This document shows positions 31,134-40,329 of a stretch of 64,000 bases of DNA, in pieces. Every line of letters begins with the position of its first letter. Within the stretch, counting starts at the first letter, position 1. The notes under the pieces are model-generated. The model searched no databases and was not told the origin of the DNA. It worked only from the letters and a program-made list of their open reading frames with translations. The DNA lies in the NCBI GenBank assembly GCA_026075535.2, contig AP026538.1:10664001-10728000 (forward strand). The letters are read 5' to 3'. Both the position numbers and the translations under genes were made by a program. Source of the stretch: Tricholoma matsutake (taxonomy: Eukaryota; Basidiomycota; Agaricomycetes; Agaricales; Tricholomataceae).

Positions 31134-31616
31134 TCACACCCTTCCGATAAGGGTTCTTCCTTTCCCATATGAGAACTCTGGGTAAGTCTCATCCTTCGTC
31201 CTGAACTGGAAGGTTCCAATCTTCCAGTCGATTACTGGGTTGATTCTTCTGAGCCATGGCAGACCTAGGATGATTGATTCCTTTCCCAGTCCTGCAATCA
31301 GGAAGGTTGTTGGGAAAGTCCTTCCGTTGATTGTTAAGAGTCCTCTGGCATAGTGGGAGATTTCCCCTCTCTTGTTCGGGGTTCCATCCACGTTCTTGAC
31401 TCTGATTACCCTTTCCAGGGGGCACAATTCGAATCCACTGCTTTCTGTGAATTCATGGCTCATGAATATCCCTCCTGCTCCTGAGTCGAGTAGGGCTTCG
31501 GTTTCGATGTCTTTTCCTCTGCCTGTCCCTGCCACTTTGACATCTAAATGCATAGATTGATTTTTCAAAGTGGCCAGTAGTACAGAGCAGACGGAAAGTT
31601 TGGTGGTACCTGGCAT
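31134..31616 (-). pseudogene. Gypsy aspartic protease domain, copy C
   Basis: Retropepsin-like domain with catalytic LLDSGAGGIFMS at about 31495-31460 and the downstream ILGLPWLRRINPVIDW. The frame is intact over 160 codons, beginning MPGTTKLSVCSVLL, just after the gag stop. It corresponds to 56809-57228 in copy D and 59872-60309 in copy E. The product would process the polyprotein. Confidence 0.8.
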
Positions 31617-31639
31617 CGAGGCAGGCCACCTCTTTAAAA

Positions 31640-32705
31640 ACCCTCGTCCTCAATTGCGGCGAGAGCTTCTTTCTTTTCTTCTTCGTCTAGTTCTTCTACG
31701 ATCGCTCAGATCCTAGAGTAGGCTTCTTTTCCTTTATTCTTTGGGGATGGCCGGTCCTCGGTCCTCTTTTCCCCTTTCTTGTGTTCAGTTGCTCTGTGTC
31801 TGGGCTGGTGGCACACAAAGCACAATCCTTTCTTCATGTGTTTGATCCTCTCCTGGTAGGAGAGGCAGTTGATCTCGAGTGGGGTTTCCTTTGCCTTAGA
31901 GGCTGGGAGCTTCCTCGTAAAAGCCTCCTGCAGCCTCCCTGTTATGGCTTTTGCTCTCCTCCACTGTCCATTGTACTTGGAGGTGGCATTGATCATTCCT
32001 TCCAAGGTCATAGGGATCGTTTCCATGTTGAAAACTCTTTCGAGGAGCTTGGGGTTTAACCCATCCATAAAGAGTTCAATGAGGGCAGTGTCATCGTTGA
32101 TTCCTGCCTTCTCTCGCAGGATTCGGAACTGCGCAATGTAGTCCTCCAGGTCCTGTCCCTGCTTCAATGTCTTCATCTTGGTTCTGGCCCTGCCAGCTTC
32201 ATTGATTGGCGTGAACACTGTCCTGAGTGTTGCTTCAAAGGTAGACCAGGTTCCTAGGTCTCTCCCTTCTGCCCAAGTCTGTGCCCAGGGTGCAGCCGTT
32301 CCTCTGTTCATGAAGGACAACGCGAAGATGATCTTCTTCTCATCTGTGTTGTAGATTCCATGGTTCACTCTCAAATAGAGTTTCACTTCTTGTAAGAACT
32401 TTGCAGTTCTCGTTTGGTCCCCTGTGAAGTTGGAGGGGGTTCGGATTCTAATCTCCCTGGTCGATGCAGTGGGTTCAGTAGACATGTTGGCATTGTCGTC
32501 AGATAGGGAGAATGGGTCTCGTTCTGGGGTTTCTTCTCTATCGAAGGATCTAAAGTCCTCTTCATCGAGGTATCGGGGTTCTTTGTCACTGGTTCTCTTT
32601 GAGAACCACTTCTGTGCTGGTTCCGAGTATCGTACTAGTCGACCCTGGTATCTATACCACGGGGTTCTTCCTGATGATGATGCTCTGGTTGGAGGTCTAT
32701 CTGGG
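31640..32705 (-). pseudogene. gag: Gypsy gag with CCHH-type zinc knuckle, copy C
   Basis: The main open frame is 32485-31706, with an N-terminal extension readable up to about 32720 (WYRYQGRLVRYSEPAQKWFS). The capsid-like part has ASTREIRIRTPSNFTG, FLQEVKLYLRVNHGIY, PWAQTWAEGRDLGTW and LEDYIAQFRILRE. The knuckle reads CFVCHQPRHRATEH, i.e. C-x2-C-x4-H-x4-H, instead of the usual CCHC. A TGA at about 31706 interrupts the last ~20 codons, which end EDEGF. The codon where copy D has its ATG (55706) is ACG here. Confidence 0.8.
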
Positions 32706-32755
32706 CTTTGTCTGAAAGACGTTGTGTCTGCACCTAGGTAGGTGGACTTCGTAGA

Positions 32756-32767
32756 TCAGCTTGACCT
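32756..32767 (-). promoter_or_regulatory. Primer-binding site complementary to the element's own LTR (self-priming type)
   Basis: Two bases after the LTR end the minus strand reads AGGTCAAGCTGA. This is the exact complement of TCAGCTTGACCT, located ~30 bp downstream of the LTR TATA box (plus 33063-33074), i.e. near the expected RNA 5' end. Copy E shows the same geometry with a different sequence. Self-priming is known from Tf1-type elements; that this family uses it is an inference. Confidence 0.65.
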
Positions 32768-32769
32768 TT

Positions 32770-33439
32770 TGTTAAGACTATAGGTCCTTAACTCAGCCTT
32801 GGCTTTGTGTGTTACAGTTGGAGGCTTTCCAACTGTCTTGTATCGCACTAGGAGACTTTCCTAGTGTATTGGGCTTCCTGCCTTCACTTGGGTACTTCCT
32901 CAAGTCGTCACAGCTGTCCATACTCAGAGGCTTTCTGAGTGCACCGTCGGTTTGTGTATCACAGTCAGAGGCTTTCTGACTGTCGAGTTCGAGTGTATCA
33001 CAACTAAGGGGCTTCCTTAGTTGTCGAGTGTTCTGGTTGAGTTTAAGACCGTTGATTGAATTAGGTCAAGCTGAGGAATACAGACAGTATTACTACAGCT
33101 TATATATGGTTTGAGGATGTCTATCGTCCAATCGGAATGTAAGATTGTTATCAAGTATAAATAGAAAGAACAATAAAAACAGTAGGCCTCATGCCTTGCA
33201 TGAGGAGTCTGATGTCAAGGATCTGGTGTCAAGGGCATGCTGCAGTGCAGCATGTTGATCGTAAGTGTCTGACATCATGGACCTCATGTCAAAGGGCTGT
33301 CATATTGCAGCATGCATGGGGGGTGGGTTCGGGTGCATGGAGTCACCATGTGTCAAAGCATCTCCCGTCGGAAGTGAGTTGAATGGAATGAGAAAAATGA
33401 AGTGCCCAGTCTTGCGGGTCCGGATAACAAATCATAACA
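32770..33439 (-). repeat. 5' LTR of Gypsy copy C (TGTTATG...TCTTAACA)
   Basis: 670 bp on the minus strand, bounded by TGTTAT and TAACA. A TATA-like tatatata lies at plus 33100-33107. About 27-30 bp downstream is TCAGCTTGACCT (plus 33074-33063). The 3' half holds six small stem-loops (plus 32810-33035). It is homologous to the LTR of E (57977-58641) and to the shortened LTR of D (55297-55658). Confidence 0.85.
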
Positions 33440-34140
33440 CTCGCAGTGGTGGGGGGTGGGTGCTGGGGTGCCATCTTATCTGCCTCATCTCCATGCGCCT
33501 GGTGTTGTACCCGAGATGGACCCATGATGCACCCTACAAGCAGTTGCTCATAGGTGTGGGGTGGGTGCCATGTCCCTCACTGCAGGTGGCGTTATCGTCA
33601 TTCCACCTGTGATCCACTCCATGAGCAGTTGCTCGTGAGGCTGGGGGCGGGTGGTGCATCGTCTGTCACTGTTCTTGCTGGTTCTGGCATCCCCCATGGT
33701 TCCTGCAGCTTTGGATGGCCATCATGGTCATCCCACCCACAATCCACCCCATGAGCAGGCTGGGATGGGTGGTGTGGTCATTGAGTCGTCATCAGCGGGT
33801 GCTGGGTTGATGTTTCCCATTGGTGCCATGAGTGCCGTGCATCAGTGACATGACACCGAAAGGGGGGGTTGGCTGGTGCTTACCTGGCGGATGCCCCCTC
33901 TACACGTCTCCCTGAGCCTAACCAAGACCCCTTGTATCCAATTTGAATGGGGAGGAGGGGTAGCGCAGGCAGGTGTGGGTGTGGGTTGTGCAGCATCAGT
34001 GCCTGTCATTACCAGTAGTATAAATCCTAAAAATGAAAGATTACACTTAGTTAGTCTATAAAACAAAGAAACAAACAAAAAAAATTATACCTCAAAGAGC
34101 CCAAACAACAGGTTGCCATCGTTTGGGCCACTCGTGGCTC
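33440..34140 (-). repeat. Hairpin/intron-like dispersed repeat, copy (minus)
   Basis: Minus strand: GCCCAAAC...TTTGGGC hairpin (about 34099-34131), an intron-like segment 34090-34027 (GTATAA, GACTAACTAAG, TTTTTAG), then ATTTATACTACTGGTAATGA. These are followed by CGCCAGGTAAGCACCAGCC and gagcaactgctc-containing words at 33540-33760. It is interrupted at 33439 by Gypsy copy C. No recognisable protein. Confidence 0.6.
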
Positions 34141-34700
34141 ATGCAGGCTTTGTAATGGGCATGGGAGTGTAGTGATATGGTTGCATTGATGGGAGAGAGT
34201 TGAGGGAGGGAGGGAGTGGCAGCATTGTGGAGTCAACATGGATGGCAGTGGAGGTGTGAGAGAGGGATTGATGTTGATGATGTTGATGATGGCAATAGGC
34301 GTCGGAGCGGAGTTTGAAAGAATGACCAAAATGGAATGTGAAAATGATAGCGAAAATGATCATTTTTGCAAAAGCGAGGGTAGGGTTTGATTTTTCAAAA
34401 ATGATCATCTTCGGGTTCATTCTCAGGTCATTCTGAAGTCCATTCTTGAAAAATGAGATTGAAAATGAAATCAAAAATGAGCTGAAAATGGCCTGAAAAT
34501 GGCTACTGTGAACAACCCTATTCATTCTCAGTTCCATTCTTGAGAAAAATGGAATCAAAATGAAATAGAAAATGATTGAAAAATGAGTGAAAAATGAACC
34601 AAAAATGCCAACCGTGTTAGTTACTGGAAATGATGTGAATGTCTTAGTTCCCCAAGGTTCCACACCTAACGGGTCAATCTGCATTAATTGGCGTTCTCCT
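34141..34700. repeat. AAAATGA-rich degenerate repeat
   Basis: The word aaaatga/aaaatgg recurs every 8-15 bp from about 34320 to 34610 (gaaaatgatagcgaaaatga, gaaatcaaaaatgagctg and similar). There are also palindromic cattctnag words. No gene recognised. Confidence 0.5.
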
Positions 34701-35140
34701 TGATTGATTTTATGTATTACCCACTTTGCGCCTTGACAACAGAACGATTTTTAACCTACAGTATTACTCAACTCAAACATCAGGTCAGGTATTTTGAATG
34801 TCCAGACTGTACAGGGGCACCAGAATTACGCAGACCTGAGGCCATAAACTAAAACTACAAAACCACTGGTAAGTTCGCTGTGAGTGATAGGAAAGAAGAA
34901 GACAAAAACAAACAGGGACCAATACAACCCCAGCAGAATGGCAATTGCCGACAGGAATTCTTGTAAGTAGCCAGTTGTTCAGTTTACTGAAACTGCAGAA
35001 CATCGAAGTCTATTCAATAATTCTAATTGTATTCCATTACTATATTCTAATTACTACATCCGGTACATGCTAACGAACATAGTGATATACACTAGGTGCA
35101 CGCTCTGTCATTTTTTGGCTGCGGCCTGTGGTCCAGAGTG
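34701..35140. other. Unassigned DNA
   Basis: No domain or repeat recognised. The minus-strand 72-codon frame at 35003-34785 has no supporting features. Confidence 0.3.
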
Positions 35141-35960
35141 GGGCAGAGCAGGAGGTTAAGCCATCGTTGACAGATGCAGCGGCAGCGATGTGGCAGTTGT
35201 GCAGTGCAGCTCAGGGTTTGAAAGAGGGGGCTGGTGACTCGATTGGGGAGAGGTAGATCAGCCTGTAATCAGCGCCATTGTTCAGGAGCTGCTGCCAGTG
35301 GTTCTGAAGCAGGGGACGCGAAGTTGCAGTAGTGGTTGTCAATATTGAAGGCACTGATGGGGGCTGTGCAGCCATTGACAATGGTGATGTGGCAGATGGC
35401 ATGGTGGCGATGGACTAATGGTAGTCTTATCAAGGGGTGTCATTTGCATATCCACATCGATGGTAGCAGTCGTCGTTGAGTCGCTGTTACATTGGTTGTT
35501 TGTTCGATCTGTATGCCTTTGTTGATTTGGACCTTGTGCAGCCGTGTCTATGGTGCGACACAGTCTCTCTGGCTGTGTTTCGTCTCCCAAACCACTCGTT
35601 CCACTGTTCTTCCTCTTTCTTCCCCATCCTTCACTCCCAAGTGGTAGTTTGACCTAAAAAGTAAAGAAAAGAGATTAGTTAATTATTCATAATAAGAAAA
35701 ATCTTACTGCAGGCCCAAATGATCCAGTCATCATTTGCGCCATGTCACATCCAAAATCGTTCGTTTGGATTGTTTTGTGTTGGCATCTGTTGTTACTACT
35801 AGTTTAGATCCTAAAAAGTGAAGGAATGGAATTAGTTAGTTCATAAAAACAAGAAACAAAAACGAGGACATTTCCTTCTCCGTCTTTCATCAGATGCTTG
35901 GGCACCTGTTTTCGAGGTCATCATCACATCTTTGCACTAAAAAGAGAAAGCAGAACAATT
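35141..35960 (-). repeat. Hairpin/intron-like dispersed repeat, copy (minus), two intron-like segments
   Basis: Minus strand: GGCGCAAATGATG...CATTTGGGCC hairpin (about 35712-35745), then a 54-bp intron-like segment 35707-35654 (GTAAGA, AACTAATC, TTTTTAG). Upstream, at about 35880-35815, is a second segment with AACTAACTAA and TTTTTAG but no clear donor. Downstream DNA encodes Ser/Thr/Pro-rich frames on the minus strand (35590-35339, 35402-35211) without recognised domains. Confidence 0.45.
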
Positions 35961-37239
35961 AGTTAGCACGATAAAACAAGAAAAAGAGAACAAAAACTCA
36001 TGGATTCCAAATGACACTAATACGGTACCCATGTTATTCCCTAGCACTGTGATAGTTGTTGTTTACGAGGCAAGCACAAGAAGTTGGCTTGTGACTGAAT
36101 GTGACAATTACCTTTTTCATCCAAAATCTGCATGTTGGTAAAACCCGCTGGGTTTGAAATATTTTATAGGGCTGACTTTGAAATGTAACCCTGTCTCCAG
36201 GCAGAATTAAAACCCTGGTTCCTGCCGAGCAGCTGCCTCTCTTAACTTTTCGCTGGAAGGTCAGGTTAAAAGAATGAGTCCTCATACCTCAGACTCATAA
36301 ACTTATTATGCACCTGGAAATATTTCATAACAGACATACCTTGCATGAATCAGGCCAATGTTGAATTTCATTCCTTGAACTTTCGTGAGGACTTGGAAAT
36401 AGTGGCAACAAGTTGGTGCCCATGCAACAATTGCCAAGATGTAATGGCCATCAGTCAGAATAGTTAACTAGTGCAATGTACCAGAGCTGAGATGCATCAC
36501 TTGAAGGAGATGTTTGACCTGTAATCCATGGCCACTGATGAGCCATAGAAGCCACTTTATGGATATCCGTGCATTGTCATTGGCAAAAGCGTTGATCATA
36601 TGCTGTGAGTAATGTTGAGTGTGCTGAGTAAGGTCAACATTTTGGAAGGCCATACCTTTTCCTCGCCATTCTTCCAGTCATATGCAAGCATATCCAAGCT
36701 CTTCCTTCTTTGCCGCAACACCATGTTCATTCTAGAAATAATCACCTCAGATTAGGTTCTGCAGTGATGACAGTAGACCTACCCAGGTCCCAATTGTTGA
36801 TCCCTTCTGGACGTTGGATGACCTCCGTTTTGTAATAGCAACTCAGCTGCATCTGGTTATAGCATGTACTCAGTGCAAATGGCCTGAGATATTGACAACA
36901 AAGGCAAAGTGGCCCTGAAAGATTGATCCGACATGATTATTGTGCTGTTGGTGGGAACTCTGTTTCTGAACATCAGAAAACAGTCTGAATTAAGAGACAT
37001 CAAGCATACATCGTGGACTCAAACCATTTCTTGTACAGTTTGACCATCCATTCGATCATTCAGGCCATTGAATAACTGGAAAATAATTTTCTTGGGGCCA
37101 CCTATGGCTTTGTTGATGCAGTTTTCCACTTAGCATTGACCATCTGTCCAAATACCTGCCAGTAAAAAAAGAACTGACCCATGCCCAGGTGGTTGTAGCA
37201 TTAGGCGATGCCAATGCCGACTCCAATTATAGTATAATA
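35961..37239. other. Possibly decayed minus-strand gene, unidentified
   Basis: Minus-strand frames of varied composition occur at 36653-36468 (MAFQNVDLTQHTQHYSQ) and 37130-37030 (NKAIGGPKKIIFQLFNGLND). They are separated by stops and lack a family I recognise. I see no promoter or consistent splice pattern, so no gene is called. Confidence 0.25.
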
Positions 37240-37389
37240 ATGATGTGCCCACAGATTATTAATAGCAGGACATTCTAATTACCAATTATGATTACTGATC
37301 AATGCATCAAATGCTTGTATAAATAGTCATTGTAGATAAACACAATAATAAGTCCATTATACTATAATCAAGTCCTCAGAGTCTCAACA
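37240..37389 (+). repeat. Putative 5' LTR remnant of the Copia element
   Basis: A segment from tgatgtgcccac to gtctcaaca contains a TATA-like tgtataaatag (about 37317) and ends directly before a copia-type primer-binding site at 37390. The left boundary is uncertain and no second LTR was found. Confidence 0.4.
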
Positions 37390-37404
37390 GATTATGGGCC
37401 CTGG
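37390..37404 (+). promoter_or_regulatory. Copia-type primer-binding site (initiator-tRNA anticodon region)
   Basis: gattatgggccctgg follows the LTR end. Elements of the Drosophila copia type prime from an internal fragment of initiator tRNA-Met, using a site that contains TTATGGGCCC. The match is from memory of that site. Confidence 0.5.
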
Positions 37405-37459
37405 GCTTAACTGAATTTTCACGTACACTCACTCTTAACACACCAAGCTACCTTTCAAA

Positions 37460-37800
37460 ATGACAGACACATCAAACATGCACACAAATGTTTACTGGAT
37501 CAAACCCTTGACAGGAACACCATATGGAAGATCAAAATATCTTGATGGGACAAGATTTGTGGGAATGTGTCAATGGATCAACTATTTGGCCATCAGATGA
37601 GGTGGCAAAAGTGGCATGGGTAAAGAAGGATAGGATGGTGCTATCCACAATCTGATTAAGGGTTGCTGACAAGATGTTGGTATATGTCGCAAGTTTGACA
37701 ATGTCAAAGGAAGCATGGGATGCACTGAAGTCATTATTGGAAATGCAAGGGGCACTCAGCATAGTGTTGGCATGATGAAAGTCATTTTGGGCTCAATGTG
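37460..37800 (+). pseudogene. gag: Copia gag N-terminal part
   Basis: The ATG at 37460 starts MTDTSNMHTNVYWIKPL. After a frameshift the copia gag pattern continues: LWECVNGSTIWPSDEVAKVAW, RVADKMLVYVASL, SKEAWDALKSLLEMQ. Then TGATGA stands where two Arg codons are expected, followed by KSFWAQC at the junction with Gypsy B1. Confidence 0.65.
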
Positions 37801-38951
37801 AATAACAAATTCCATTCAGCTACTCGCATTCACCCTTCTTTGCTAATTATGGGTATCATCCCCACATGGGAATAGAACCCTGAAGGGAAATTAAGGTACA
37901 ATCAGTAGAAGACATTGTATCTAAGATGCAAAAGGTACAGGAAGAAGTGGAGGTGGCATTGATGAAAGCATGTGATGATATGATGCAACACGTGGATCAT
38001 ACTTGAGCTCCCACTCCAGAGTACTATGTTGGTGACTTAGTATGAATAAGTACCAAGGACCTTAATATTCCACGACCTTCTAGGAAACTCACAGAGAAAC
38101 AAATTGGCACATATGTGATCTCCAACGTAATTTCACCTAATGCAGTGGTACTAAAATTACCTTGATCATTCATGATTGATCCCAAGATTAACATTTCCCA
38201 CCTATGCCCCTACCACCCACCCCCTATTCCTGGCCAACAAACCACTCTGAAGCTCCAATAATAGTAGAAGGTGCTCCAGAATATGTAGTCAAGGAAATTC
38301 TAGACTCACATATAAATTGGAGTTCTTAACAAAGTGGAAGAACTATACCAATGAAAACAATTCATGGGAACCCAAAGAGAATTTCAAGTGAGCACACAAT
38401 GTGATCACCCAATTCTTTAAACATAATCCAAATGCTCTGTGTCACATTGTGAGAATGGTGTATGAGGGGATGAAATTCCAGCCTTACCAAAATTTCATGG
38501 AGGGGACAGATACAATATTTTCTCACCTGGAAGTCAAGGAATAAAAGGGGAGTGATATTAGGAAACAGCCCCATTACCTAATAAAATTTCATTTTTATTT
38601 TATTATGTCAAATTATGTGACATTATGCTGAATTATGCTACACTTTGCTAGCATGAGAATTTTATTTTGCACACATCAATATGCATATACATGCGCATCA
38701 GTAGCAACAATGTACCATATATGTAACATAGTATATAAACCTTGAATACACACCTAGGGGACCACAGTTGTGTTCTCTTAGGTATTCCACCTATACTTGT
38801 GGTGTGAAACACCTTTCTCAACCAACTATTCTATAAATAACCCCTCACATCAAAACCATCAATTTCCCCATCATGTGTGTGCATCCCACCCCCTTCTTGT
38901 AGAGAGAACCCACATGGTCTTAGCTAGCAGATAGTGGGTGTCGCCCTAACA
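37801..38951 (+). mobile_element. Gypsy fragment B1 (integrase C-terminus, chromodomain remnant, 3' LTR)
   Basis: It aligns with copy A from the integrase block NNKF onward (37801 matches about 4401) to the end of the LTR. The LTR is 38556-38951, starting TATTAGG (TGTTAGG in A) and ending CCTAACA. The coding part is more decayed than in A or B2, with many stops. It is inserted in copia gag, whose next block (TPIEEHIRML) resumes near 39375. Confidence 0.8.
38556..38951 (+). repeat. LTR of Gypsy fragment B1
   Basis: 396 bp, homologous over its length to 5168-5549 and 43818-44218. It contains agtatataaacc and ttctcttaggtattccacc. It has an extra tagctagcagatagtgggtg near the 3' end that is shared with B2 but absent from A. 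Confidence 0.85.
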
Positions 38952-39369
38952 ATTAGTAATGTAAGGTTTATTTGTGACAATCAAACTCTTGACTTTAAAA
39001 TTTTTTCCAAGTACTTATGATCAAAAATTTTAATTAACCACATCCCTCACATTCAATGTGAGAGAGTGGGGATCATATGATATGGTCAACAAAGTCAGCT
39101 AGCATTGGACTTTGTTTCTTCAGCTCTTTGTATCCCATAGTACAATGGACAAGGAGAACACAATTTGCAGTTGCCAGGCTAGCAACACAGTACTAGTTAA
39201 AGATCACCATAAGTGATCTGCACATCTCCCAATGTTGGGCAGTCAGGATCACAGCAAGCTTCCATGAATCCAAAACCAAGTCAGGTAGAATCTGGACTGA
39301 ATGCATCATACAATAGAGAAAGATGCCTGCGATGGCACGCTGATCATCAGATAGCATGCTCAGGTAGAA
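38952..39369. other. Unassigned DNA between B1 and the Copia continuation
   Basis: It includes one hairpin of the GC-rich array family (ccctcacattcaatgtgagag, 39048-39068). A minus-strand frame at 39426-39193 (FYLSMLSDDQRAIAGIFLYC) has natural-looking composition but no recognised family. It interrupts the Copia gag. Confidence 0.35.
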
Positions 39370-40290
39370 TTGACACCCATTGAGGAACACATTAGGATGT
39401 TGCGTGGCTACCAGGAGGAGCTGCACAACCTGGGACAGAAAACTGATGGGGAAGAATTTTCTATCATTCTGCTGAGCTCACTTCCCAAAGCCTGGAACAA
39501 TTACATTGCCTCTATTGACACAACAGCCTTAACAGACACTCCAAAACTAATTGTGTGCATTCTCGAGCATGATCAACAGATTAACATGTGTAACACTGAT
39601 GATACAGCCTTAATAGGCAATCCTGGGAAAAGGAAGTACAATCACAATATCACATGCTTTGAATGTGGAGAAAAGGAGCACATAGGCCGGCAATGTAGGA
39701 AGAAGTCCAAATTGGGAAAGTGGAGATCAGGAGGGAAGCAGAAGGGCACGATGGAAGCAAATGTGGCAGCTGATGACAAATCCACATTCTATGGGGATGA
39801 TGGGAAGGATTTGGCACTGGCTGTCTCACCAGACTCTTGGTTAGCTGATTCAGCATGCACATCTCACATTGCTCAAAACTGAGAAATTTTTATTGACTAT
39901 ACCCCTACCCCTGGACACCAGATTTCCAGATTCGGAAAGGCACCTGTGCTTGGATGAGGCTCGATATGGCTGGAATGCATTATGGGAGGAAAAATATTTA
40001 GAATCACTCTCAAGGATGTGGTACATGCCCCTGATGCACCATTCAATCTCATTTCAATTTTGTGCATGCTCAAGGCTGGAGCTGTTTTATTTACAGTGCC
40101 AGGAGTCAGATTCTGATTGCCCAACAGACCAATCATCATGGAAGGCTGGATCATGAACTGATTATTTGATATGAACATCAAAGGTATTGCCAAACATGAC
40201 CAAGCATATGCCGCCAAACATGGGAGAATGTGGGACGAAAGGCACAGACTTTTTGGGCATCTGAACATAGGTTCAGTAAAAAGCAGAAGC
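39370..40290 (+). pseudogene. Copia gag C-terminus, zinc knuckle, protease, GAG-pre-integrase
   Basis: The open frame 39370-39882 gives TPIEEHIRMLRGYQEELHNL, then LPKAWNNYIASIDTTAL. The CCHC knuckle CFECGEKEHIGRQC lies at about 39658-39700. The protease has WLADSACTSHI, i.e. D-S-A in place of the usual D-S/T-G. After stops (TGA) the frame continues with LKDVVHAPDAPFNLISILCML and the pre-integrase motif ERHRLFGHLNIGSV near 40235-40280. It is then cut by Gypsy B2. Confidence 0.8.
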
Positions 40291-40329
40291 AAACCTTTAG
40301 AACAATTTGTGGAGGACAGTTGTGGGATA

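Larger units (their letters stand above)
29150..33439 (-). mobile_element. Ty3/Gypsy element copy C, 3'-truncated, with 5' LTR (minus)
   Basis: Minus-strand order: 5' LTR (33439-32770), primer-binding region, gag, protease, Lys/Glu-rich linker, reverse transcriptase and the start of RNase H. The element stops within RNase H near 29150 (YEIYNRELL), so the rest of RNase H, integrase, chromodomain and 3' LTR are missing. It is closely related to copies D (55297-57976) and E (57977-64000). It inserted into a copy of the hairpin/intron-like repeat family that lies upstream (33440-34140). Confidence 0.88.
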
